From contig JAPYWZ010000002.1 of assembly GCA_028276105.1 (NCBI GenBank), positions 1-17,282 on the forward strand: a stretch of 17,282 bases of DNA. The letters run 5' to 3'. Below the pieces are notes generated by a model, which saw only the letters and a list, made by a program, of their open reading frames with translations, made no database searches and was not told the origin of the DNA. A program made the position numbers and the translations under genes. Source of the stretch: Microgenomates group bacterium. GTDB taxonomy: Bacteria; Patescibacteriota; Microgenomatia; UBA1406; GWC2-37-13. This document shows positions 6,304-11,945 of this stretch, piece by piece; within the stretch, counting starts at the first letter, position 1; each line of letters starts with the position of its first letter.

Positions 6304-7010
6304 AAAAAATTGATTTTTTTATTAAAGGGCTTCATTGCGCTTCTTGTGTTTATGTTAATGAAGAGGCGTTAAAAAAGATTCCTTTTGTGAAAAAAGCATT
6401 TGTCAATTTAGCCACCGGTAAAGCAACGATTGAGGTTGACGGCCAAGTTGATTTAGATTTAGTAAAAAAAGCAGTTGCGTCGGTTGGGTATCAGGCGGTT
6501 TTTGAAAAAGAAAAAACTTTAGATGAGAAAATTAAACAAGAAAAAGAACAAGAACTAAAAAAATTAAAAGGAAAACTTTTTTTAAGTTTAATTTTGGCTT
6601 TTTTTATTTTATGGGGAAGTTTTCTAATTTTAATGATGACTTCACCTTGGTTTTTGCAAAACTATTTGTTTCAGTTTTTGGCCGCCTCAATCGTCCAAAT
6701 TTTTGGTGGATGGGATTTTTATCGATCAGCAATTTCCGCTTTAAAACACCGATTAGCCAATATGGATACATTGGTGGCGCTTGGGACAAACGTTTCCTAT
6801 TTATATTCAACGGTTTTTGTGTTTTTTTCAAATTTATTTATTAATCAAGAAAAAGAATTAATGCCTTATTTTGATGTTTCCTCAACAATTATTGCGTTAA
6901 TACTTTTGGGAAGATATTTGGAGGCAAAAGCAAAATCACAAAAGAGCGAGGCGATAAAAAAGTTAATTGGTTTACAACCAAAAGAAGCAACTTTGATAAT
7001 TAAAAATTAA
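6300..7010 (+). CDS. copA: CopA segment 1: HMA domain and first membrane helices
   Basis: 236 residues as read. The N-terminal heavy-metal-associated domain has GLHCASC (C13, C16). A charged linker is followed by four hydrophobic segments with the NMDTLVALGT and FFDxSS-like (YFDVSSTIIALILLGRYLEAKAK) regions typical of CopA. The frame ends at TAA 7008-7010, just after KEATLI, where the actuator domain should continue. Alone it would lack any catalytic site. Confidence 0.85.
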   Translation: MKKIDFFIKGLHCASCVYVNEEALKKIPFVKKAFVNLATGKATIEVDGQVDLDLVKKAVASVGYQAVFEKEKTLDEKIKQEKEQELKKLKGKLFLSLILAFFILWGSFLILMMTSPWFLQNYLFQFLAASIVQIFGGWDFYRSAISALKHRLANMDTLVALGTNVSYLYSTVFVFFSNLFINQEKELMPYFDVSSTIIALILLGRYLEAKAKSQKSEAIKKLIGLQPKEATLIIKN

Positions 7011-7021
7011 AAAATTTTATT

Positions 7022-7897
7022 GTGCAAACTAAAAAAATTTCTATTGATCAAATAAAAATCGGTGATTTAATTTTAGTAAAACCAGGAGAAAAAATTGCCA
7101 CCGATGGAGTGGTGGTTGAGGGCGAATCATGGGTTGATGAGTCAATGATTACTGGTGAACCAATGCCAGTTTTTAAAAAAAAGGGAGATAAGGTGATTGG
7201 GGGGACAATCAATAAAGAAGGAATGCTTATTTTTAAAGCCCAAAAAATTGGTGGGGAAACTTTACTGTCTCAGATTATAAAATTGGTTAAAGAAGCGCAA
7301 GGTAGTAAAGCGCCAATTCAAAGGTTGGCGGATATCGTTTCTTCTTATTTTGTCCCGGCAGTTTTAATTTTAGCCATTGTCACTTTTGTTTTTTGGTATT
7401 TTTTTGCCCCCTCAAATAATTTAATTACCGCCATGCTTAATGCGATTTCGGTTTTGATTATTGCTTGTCCTTGCGCCATGGGGTTGGCGACACCAACAGC
7501 AGTGATGGTGGGTACTGGGATTGGGGCGCAAAATGGCATTTTAATAAAAGACGCCTCATCTTTGGAGCTTTTGGGAAAAGTAAAAGCTCTTGTTTTTGAT
7601 AAAACTGGCACTTTAACCTATGGCCAACCAGATATTTTAGATATCTTAATAAAAAATCAAAATTCAAAGTTTACCCTCCGATTCGGAGGGCAAAACCAAA
7701 AATTAAAATCAAAAATTATTCAATTGGCTTATTCCTTAGAAAATTTTTCCCAACATCCAATTGCTCAAGCGGTGGTAAAAAAAGCAAAGGAATTAAAGTT
7801 AAAAGTTTTTCAAGTTTCAAAGTTTAAAAGCATTACTGGTTTTGGGGTTACCGGTGTGATTTTTGGAAAAAAAAATATTATGTTGGCAAACTGTTAA
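7022..7897 (+). CDS. copA: CopA segment 2: actuator, CPC helix, phosphorylation site
   Basis: Open frame of about 291 residues, here numbered from a GTG that is probably not a real start. It contains TGEP of the actuator domain, the metal-transport motif ACPCAMGLATPTAV, the phosphorylated aspartate in VFDKTGTLT, and SQHPIAQAVV with the HP motif of the nucleotide-binding domain. Between DKTGT and HP lies an insert (IKNQNSKF...NQKLKSK) translated from an A-rich tract with a GC-rich palindrome (7642-7713). The frame ends just after the A9 run at 7867-7875. Confidence 0.85.
   Translation: MQTKKISIDQIKIGDLILVKPGEKIATDGVVVEGESWVDESMITGEPMPVFKKKGDKVIGGTINKEGMLIFKAQKIGGETLLSQIIKLVKEAQGSKAPIQRLADIVSSYFVPAVLILAIVTFVFWYFFAPSNNLITAMLNAISVLIIACPCAMGLATPTAVMVGTGIGAQNGILIKDASSLELLGKVKALVFDKTGTLTYGQPDILDILIKNQNSKFTLRFGGQNQKLKSKIIQLAYSLENFSQHPIAQAVVKKAKELKLKVFQVSKFKSITGFGVTGVIFGKKNIMLANC
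7642..7713 (+). repeat. A-rich tract with 8-1-8 palindrome inserted in copA
   Basis: The 17-nt palindrome CCCTCCGATTCGGAGGG (7674-7690; arms CCCTCCGA and TCGGAGGG) followed by CAA, inside aaaatcaaaattcaaa- and aaaattaaaatc-type sequence. The reading frame stays open and reads TLRFGGQ. The same palindrome plus CAA lies at 10346-10365, read in the same frame. It sits in the nucleotide-binding domain, where CopA proteins vary in length. Confidence 0.8.
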
Positions 7898-8547
7898 AAA
7901 ATGAGGATGATTTTTTAGAAGCAAAAAAAGCCAAAGATCAAGGAAAAACTGTTGTTTATGTTTATGAAAAAGATAAAGTTTTGGGAGCATTAGTGATTGC
8001 TGATAAGATAAAGGATGAAGCGAGGCAGTTAATTGACAGCCTTAAAAAAATGGGAATTGAGGTTTATATGGTCACTGGTGATAGTCAAAAGACAGTTTTG
8101 GCTGTGGGAAAGTTTTTGGGAATTTCGGAAAGAAATGTTTTTGGTAGGATGCTGTCAAAAGAAAAAGAAGAAGTAGTGAAAAAAATAAAAGAAAAAAGCG
8201 AAGGGAAAGTAGTGGCTTTTGTTGGTGATGGGGTCAACGATGCACCGGTTTTGGCATCTTCTGATGTTGGAATTGCTTTATCAACCGGAACCGATGTAGC
8301 AATGGAGGTAGCTCAAGTGACAATTGTTAATAAAAATTTATTAACAATTTTAAAAGCGATAAATCTTTCCAAAAAAACTTTAAGAACAATTAAACTTAAT
8401 TTATTTTGGGCATTTATTTATAATATAATTTTAATTCCGGTGGCGATGGCAGGAAAAATTAGTCCGATTTTAGCCTCAGCCGCGATGGCTTTTTCTAGTG
8501 TTTCTGTGGTTACCAATTCATTGCTTTTAAAAAAAGCTAAGATATGA
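7876..8547 (+). CDS. copA: CopA segment 3: hinge region and last two membrane helices
   Basis: The third frame is readable from the A9 run onwards (YYVGKLLKNEDDF...), well before the TTG at 7981 that an ORF caller would choose. It holds VTGDSQKT, GDGVNDAPVLASSDVGIALSTGTDVAMEVA and the final two helices with YN and SSVSVVTNS, which supply Cu(I) ligands in CopA. The stop overlaps the next gene by ATGA (8544-8547). Confidence 0.8.
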   Translation, partial: YYVGKLLKNEDDFLEAKKAKDQGKTVVYVYEKDKVLGALVIADKIKDEARQLIDSLKKMGIEVYMVTGDSQKTVLAVGKFLGISERNVFGRMLSKEKEEVVKKIKEKSEGKVVAFVGDGVNDAPVLASSDVGIALSTGTDVAMEVAQVTIVNKNLLTILKAINLSKKTLRTIKLNLFWAFIYNIILIPVAMAGKISPILASAAMAFSSVSVVTNSLLLKKAKI

Positions 8548-9848
8548 AACTTAAAAAGAAAACTCTAAAAATTGAGGGAATGCATTGCCCATCTTGCGAG
8601 ATATTAGTCAAAGATAAATTTTCCCAATTTAAAAATATTAAAGAGATAAAAGCGGATTTTCGAAAAAAAGAGGCAGAGGTTTTTTATCAAGGAGAAATAT
8701 CGGAGGAAAAATTAAATCAATTAATTAGACCTTTTGGATATGAAATTAAAAAAAGATTTGAAGAAAAAGAGGAGCCGTTATTCAATCGTTTATTGGAATT
8801 TTTTGGTATTGTTGTATTTTTATTTTTAATTTATCTAATTTTAAAAGAGCTAAATTGGGTGCCTTCCTTTTCTTATCAAAAACTATCTTTGCCTTTGGTA
8901 TTTGTTTTGGGAATGGTAGCTTCTACCTCAACTTGTATGGCAACGGCTGGAGCTTTATATCTTTCTGTAGCCTCAAAAAACAGTAATTTTAAGACTGCTT
9001 TAAGTTTTAATCTCGGAAGAGTTTTGTCATATTTTTTCTTTGGGTTAATTTTTGGATTTTTGGGAAAAGGATTGAAAAACTCAGCCGTTTTTGGTGGAAT
9101 TTTAACTCTTCTAATTTCTTTAATGATGATTTTTTTAGGTTTGGATATGGCAAAAGTTTTTTCTTGGCAAAAATATTTTGGCTTAAATTTTACTGGGAAA
9201 ATATTTTCTTATTTTGAAGAAAAATTAAAAAAGTATCCAAGAAGGATGCCGTTTTTTTTGGGAGCAATTACCTATTTTTTACCTTGTGGTTTTACTCAGT
9301 CAGTCCAAGTTTTTGCTATGGGTTTAGGTAATCCGTTTTTGTCGGCAGTTTATATGATGGTTTTTGCTTTGGGGACAGTCCCTCTTCTTATGATAATTAA
9401 TCTTGTTTTAAATATAAGAAAGTTTCAAATTTATCACTATTTTTTGAAAGTAATGGGAGTTTTGGTTTTTTTTGTCGGATTGACTTATTTTTCTAATTTT
9501 TTGAATTTGTTTGGTTTAAATTATTTTGATCGGTTTTTTTTAAAAAATAATGAGGAAAAAGTTAATGTCAAAGTCGTTTCTGGAAAACAAATAATTGAGA
9601 TGACGGTTGATTCATCGGGTTATAGTCCTAATGTTTTAGTGGTAAAAAAAGATAAGCCAGTTAAATGGATAGTCTATGGGAAAAATGTTTTGGGATGTCA
9701 GGGATATTTTGTTGTTCCTATTTTGGGGATAAGTCAAGCACTAAAAGAAGGAGAAAATATTTTTGAGTTTGATCCAAAAAATTTTTCCGAAATTCCTTTT
9801 TCTTGCGGAATGGGGATGTTTAGAGGGAAAATAATAATTAAAAATTAA
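8544..9848 (+). CDS. HMA / DsbD-like membrane / cupredoxin three-domain fusion
   Basis: A 434-residue fusion. Residues 5-70 are a heavy-metal-associated domain with GMHCPSC (C15, C18). Residues about 85-320 hold six or more hydrophobic segments of the SafE/DsbD_2 (UreH-like) family. They contain C131 (STSTCMATAG) and C248 (YFLPCGFTQ), positions like the paired transmembrane cysteines of DsbD and CcdA. Residues about 340-434 are a cupredoxin-like domain ending in SCGMGMFRGKIII, with C385, C421 and M423/M425 as possible copper ligands and no histidine in the site. The gene overlaps copA by ATGA and is followed by a thioredoxin-like gene. The cytosolic HMA domain may take Cu(I) from the cell, while the membrane part could carry electrons or metal to the outer cupredoxin; this is inference. 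Domain order is clear, mechanism is not. Confidence 0.85.
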   Translation: MKLKKKTLKIEGMHCPSCEILVKDKFSQFKNIKEIKADFRKKEAEVFYQGEISEEKLNQLIRPFGYEIKKRFEEKEEPLFNRLLEFFGIVVFLFLIYLILKELNWVPSFSYQKLSLPLVFVLGMVASTSTCMATAGALYLSVASKNSNFKTALSFNLGRVLSYFFFGLIFGFLGKGLKNSAVFGGILTLLISLMMIFLGLDMAKVFSWQKYFGLNFTGKIFSYFEEKLKKYPRRMPFFLGAITYFLPCGFTQSVQVFAMGLGNPFLSAVYMMVFALGTVPLLMIINLVLNIRKFQIYHYFLKVMGVLVFFVGLTYFSNFLNLFGLNYFDRFFLKNNEEKVNVKVVSGKQIIEMTVDSSGYSPNVLVVKKDKPVKWIVYGKNVLGCQGYFVVPILGISQALKEGENIFEFDPKNFSEIPFSCGMGMFRGKIIIKN

Positions 9849-9901
9849 AAAATAAAAATTACAATTTAAAATTAAAAAATTATCAATTAGAATTTTAAAA
9901 T
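9849..9901 (+). repeat. A-rich low-complexity spacer
   Basis: The gap is made almost only of aaaatt/aaaata/attaaaa units, the same kind of tract seen at 10275-10330, 14371-14440 and inside genes at 7642-7713 and 15858-15915. No Shine-Dalgarno site or promoter stands out, so the downstream gene is probably still part of the operon. Confidence 0.5.
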
Positions 9902-10294
9902 ATGGATAAAAAAATTGTTTGGACGACAGTTATTATTTCTTTGGTGATGGTGATTTTAGGGTATATTGTGATTGATTCTTTAAGTAAAAAAAAGAGGCCG
10001 GTTAATTTACCACCAAAAAATTCTTTAGTTTTATATTATGGTTTGACCTGTCCGCATTGTAAAGAAGTTGAGGAGTGGATGAAGAAAAATAAGATTGAAG
10101 AAAAAATAAAGATTGAGAAAAAGGAAGTTTGGTATAACCAAGAAAATGCGGCCGAGCTTCAAGAGGTGGCTAAGTTTTGTGATCTTGATCCAAATTCAGT
10201 GGGTGTACCATTTTTGTGGGCGGATAAAAAATGTTATATTGGAACACCGGATGTTGAGAAAGTTTTGACAGAAAAATTAAAAATGAAAAAATAA
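9902..10294 (+). CDS. Membrane-anchored thioredoxin/glutaredoxin-like protein
   Basis: 130 residues. One N-terminal hydrophobic helix (about 6-25) with lysines before it and KKKR after it, then a soluble thioredoxin fold. The active site is YYGLTCPHCK (C50, C53), a CPHC motif as in DsbA, and the cis-proline loop is SVGVPFLW. Two more cysteines (KFC and KKC) lie near the end. The charge pattern gives no certain side; an outward-facing domain is inferred from the CPHC motif and from the DsbD-like gene just upstream, which could supply or remove electrons. The stop is 2 nt before the next start. Function as a thiol oxidoreductase for copper-binding cysteines is plausible but unproven. Confidence 0.82.
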   Translation: MDKKIVWTTVIISLVMVILGYIVIDSLSKKKRPVNLPPKNSLVLYYGLTCPHCKEVEEWMKKNKIEEKIKIEKKEVWYNQENAAELQEVAKFCDLDPNSVGVPFLWADKKCYIGTPDVEKVLTEKLKMKK

Positions 10295-10365
10295 AAATGA
10301 AAAATGACAATGTAAAATTAAAAATTTTTAGATTTTTATTTGTCTCCCTCCGATTCGGAGGGCAA
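10275..10365 (+). repeat. A-rich tract plus palindrome forming the 5' end of the CPLC gene
   Basis: aaaatgaaaaaataaaaatgaaaa-type sequence followed by the palindrome CCCTCCGATTCGGAGGG (10346-10362) and CAA. It is identical over 20 nt to the copy in copA and is read in the same frame (SLRFGGQ). Here it supplies the start codon and the residues before the signal-peptide core. Confidence 0.78.
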
Positions 10366-10854
10366 GTTTTTCTTTTTTCTTTTTTATTTTTTATTTTGCA
10401 GTCTTCTGTTTTTGCTGTTTGTCCTCTCTGCACGATTGCGGCGGCTGGCGGGATTGAGGTAACAAGAATTTTGGGTGTTGATGATTTGATCTCTTCAATT
10501 TGGATTGGAGGATTAATTGTTTCTATGAGTTTTTGGATGGCTGATTTTTTAGCTAAAAAGAATATTTTAAAACCAATTTTTCGTGAAGTTTTATCGCTAA
10601 TTTTATTTTATCTTCTAACCATTCCATTTTTATACTGGGGTAAGATGATTGGGCTTCCTGGTAATACTTTTTTGGGAATTGATAAAATTGTTTTTGGAAT
10701 CACAATTGGTTCTTTTGTTTTTTTGTTGGGAGTTTTTTTGGATAATTTTTTGCGAAAGATTAATGGGGGTAAAGTTTTTATTTATTATCAAAAAGTGATT
10801 TTGCCGATTTTGTTTTTGACGATTATTAGTTTAATTTTTTACAAAATTTTATGA
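10297..10854 (+). CDS. Membrane protein with external-type CPLC motif, function unknown
   Basis: 185 residues. The N-terminal hydrophobic stretch (about 24-40) ends in SSVFAVCPLCTIAAAGGIEVTRILGVDD, so a signal-peptidase cut after VFA would place C42 and C45 (CPLC) at the mature N-terminus. Four further hydrophobic segments follow. I recognise no named family; the CPLC next to a membrane bundle and the thioredoxin-like gene upstream suggest a thiol-disulfide or metal-relay role. The first 23 residues (up to LRFGGQ) are encoded by an A-rich tract and the CCCTCCGATTCGGAGGG palindrome, so the start and N-terminus may be repeat-derived. The stop overlaps the next gene's start (ATGA at 10851-10854). 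Confidence 0.75.
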   Translation: MKNDNVKLKIFRFLFVSLRFGGQVFLFSFLFFILQSSVFAVCPLCTIAAAGGIEVTRILGVDDLISSIWIGGLIVSMSFWMADFLAKKNILKPIFREVLSLILFYLLTIPFLYWGKMIGLPGNTFLGIDKIVFGITIGSFVFLLGVFLDNFLRKINGGKVFIYYQKVILPILFLTIISLIFYKIL

Positions 10855-11396
10855 AAAATTTAGATGTTAACGCTTTTTTGCAAAAAGTTAAAAAATTGGA
10901 GAAAGGGGAGAAGCTTGATTTATCATCCGATGAAGATTTGTCAATTGGGATAATGAATTTGATCTCGATGGAAGAACATTTTTTCTTTACCTACAACAAA
11001 ACCGGTAATGAAAAATATTTGGATCTTCTAAATGAAGTGAGAGAGGTAAGAAAATCACTTTTGAAAAAGATTATAAAAGAGTATGAGGGTGAAGTTTGGT
11101 GTATTTCAAAGCACTTATTGGCCGCTTCAATGAGACTGATGGAGGTAGGCACCAAATATTTAACCAAAGGCGATAAAAAAAATGCGGCTGATTTGTTTAA
11201 AAAGTCTTATCATCTATATTCTTTGTTTTGGGGGTTGAATTTGGGAGTGGTTGGTGTGTCGGATGTGAAAAAGAACGATGAAGAGAAGATTAGTTTTTTG
11301 ACTGATGAGGAGAAACCAAAAGTGAAAAAATCAGCTTCCATTTTTGAAAAACTGGGTGAGTTGGTAAAAAAGGCGGTTGATTGTTGTCGGGAGTAA
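10851..11396 (+). CDS. Helical protein of unknown function ending the copper operon
   Basis: 181 residues, soluble, predicted almost all-helical. I do not recognise a family. The central part MNLISMEEHFFFTYNKTG...LNEVREVRKSLLKKIIKEYEGEVWCISKHLLAASMRLMEVGTKYL (about 35-104) looks like a helical bundle with possible metal ligands E41, E42, H43, E62, E65, C84 and H88. A charged linker (about 139-162) leads to an amphipathic C-terminal helix ending VDCCRE (C178, C179). There is no signal peptide or membrane segment. It is translationally coupled to the CPLC gene by ATGA and is the last gene of the copper operon, so a cytosolic metal- or thiol-related role is guessed from context only. No terminator hairpin follows; the tRNA-Lys gene begins 14 nt later on the other strand. 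Confidence 0.75.
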   Translation: MKNLDVNAFLQKVKKLEKGEKLDLSSDEDLSIGIMNLISMEEHFFFTYNKTGNEKYLDLLNEVREVRKSLLKKIIKEYEGEVWCISKHLLAASMRLMEVGTKYLTKGDKKNAADLFKKSYHLYSLFWGLNLGVVGVSDVKKNDEEKISFLTDEEKPKVKKSASIFEKLGELVKKAVDCCRE

Positions 11397-11410
11397 ATTT
11401 TTCTTTTTGT

Positions 11411-11482
11411 GAGCCCGGAGAGACTCGAACTCTCAACCAACAGCTTAAAAGGCTGCTGCTCTGCCAGTTGAGCTACGGGCCC
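11411..11482 (-). tRNA. tRNA-Lys (anticodon TTT)
   Basis: A complete 72-nt cloverleaf on the minus strand. Acceptor GGGCCCG pairs with CGGGCTC, D arm is GCTC/GAGC, anticodon stem GCAGC/GCTGT with loop CTTTTAA, and T arm GAGAG-TTCGAGT-CTCTC. The anticodon TTT reads Lys codons. CCA is not encoded. The first ten nt also contain the stop codon and last two codons of the GIY-YIG ORF. MtaB, encoded nearby, is known in Bacillus to modify A37 of this tRNA type. Confidence 0.95.
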
Positions 11483-11739
11483 AAAATTTTATCTTTTAAA
11501 AATTTTCTTCCCTGAAAACTTTTTAGTTCTTTTTCTCTCTTTAACGCGTCTTTTCTTTCTTCAAATTCTTCTTTATAAACTAAAATCCATTCGCCACTAC
11601 CTTTATTTTTGTAAGTAAAACTTTTTCTTTTATTAAATAATTGGCCGTTATGTCTTTTTAATCTTTTTTCTAAATTACTTGTTTGGCCAATATAAATTTT
11701 ACCATTTAGACTGTTTTTTATGACATAAACATAAAACAT
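11473..11739 (-). CDS. Small GIY-YIG nuclease inserted at tRNA-Lys
   Basis: 88 residues, a single GIY-YIG nuclease domain as in the short UPF0213/YhbQ-like group. The opening FYVYVIKN gives the first motif, YIG is at 16-18, the catalytic arginine is R26 in EKRLKRHN, and the metal-binding glutamate lies in KREKELKSFQGRKFL (E69 or E71). The ATG directly follows a partial tRNA-Lys copy, and the last two codons plus the TAG stop are read from the acceptor stem of the intact tRNA-Lys. The gene therefore lies between direct repeats of the tRNA. No additional DNA-binding domain is present. This pattern fits a minimal homing-like or mobile nuclease, though repair roles are known for some relatives. 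It is probably co-transcribed with the tRNA from the minus-strand promoter at 11816-11844. Confidence 0.85.
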   Translation of the reverse strand: MFYVYVIKNSLNGKIYIGQTSNLEKRLKRHNGQLFNKRKSFTYKNKGSGEWILVYKEEFEERKDALKREKELKSFQGRKFLKDKILGP

Positions 11740-11793
11740 AACAGCTTAAAAGTCCGCCAACTGGCGGATCTGCCAGTTGAGCTACGGGCCCAA
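11740..11793 (-). repeat. Partial tRNA-Lys copy carrying a palindrome (not functional)
   Basis: Two blocks match the intact tRNA-Lys exactly: 25 nt (11769-11793 with 11460-11484, 5' end, D arm and two flanking bases) and AACAGCTTAAAAG (11740-11752 with 11439-11451, anticodon loop and 3' stem). Between them the intact GCTGCTGC is replaced by the palindrome TCCGCCAACTGGCGGA (11753-11768). There is no variable loop or T arm, so it cannot fold as a tRNA. It flanks the start of the GIY-YIG ORF. Confidence 0.9.
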
Positions 11794-11815
11794 GATTCTT
11801 CTTTTACAAAATCTC

Positions 11816-11844
11816 ATTTTATCAACTGATTCAAAAAGATTCAA
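11816..11844 (-). promoter_or_regulatory. Probable promoter for the tRNA-Lys/GIY-YIG transcript
   Basis: On the minus strand TTGAAT (11844-11839), a 17-nt spacer and TAAAAT (11821-11816). Transcription would begin close to 11809, about 18 nt before the partial tRNA copy. A second candidate, an extended -10 TGTTATAAT, lies at 11859-11851. The position suggests this was the original tRNA-Lys promoter before the GIY-YIG insertion. Confidence 0.5.
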
Positions 11845-11902
11845 TTTTAAATTATAACACTTTTTACCAAGAGTTTTTATTTTTTATTTTATCATTTCCT
11901 TA

Positions 11903-11945
11903 TTGACAAGTATAGTCGATTATATTATCATAAATTTATGATAAT
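11903..11945 (+). promoter_or_regulatory. Promoter and 22-bp palindromic operator of the second ATPase
   Basis: TTGACA (11903-11908), a 17-nt spacer and TATCAT (11926-11931). The ATG at 11938 is 6 nt after the -10 box, so the mRNA should be leaderless. A perfect palindrome of two 11-nt arms (ATTATCATAAA and its complement TTTATGATAAT, 11924-11945) covers the -10 box, start point and first codons, a strong candidate repressor site. Confidence 0.7.

Larger units (their letters stand above)
6300..8547 (+). pseudogene. copA: Copper-exporting P1B-type ATPase CopA, split by two frameshifts
   Basis: A full Cu(I)-ATPase spread over three frames. Segments are 6300-7010 (HMA domain, TM1-4), 7022-7897 (actuator domain, CPC helix, phosphorylation site) and about 7876-8547 (rest of the ATP-binding part and last two helices). 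Adding one base near 7002-7009 and one in the A9 run at 7867-7875 gives 2250 nt, exactly 750 codons including the stop, i.e. 749 residues, a normal CopA length. All key motifs are present: GLHCASC, TGEP, CPC, DKTGT, HP, TGD and GDGVNDAP. The last helices carry YN and MAFSSVSVVTNS, the Cu(I)-type signature. Such intact motifs argue for recent mutation, sequencing error in A-runs, or slippage rescue rather than an old pseudogene. It overlaps csoR and the downstream gene by ATGA junctions. Confidence 0.88.

Noticed and set aside
7001..7010. Programmed -1 ribosomal frameshift at the first copA break
   Set aside because: The zero-frame codons around the A5 run do not form a standard slippery heptamer, and no clear downstream stem-loop is visible.
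7022..7024. GTG as an independent start for the second CopA piece
   Set aside because: No Shine-Dalgarno site, and the frame continues copA homology directly across the break; a separate protein starting in the actuator domain is unlikely.
11740..11793. A second functional tRNA gene
   Set aside because: It lacks the T arm, variable loop and 3' acceptor strand, and its anticodon stem is disrupted by a palindrome.
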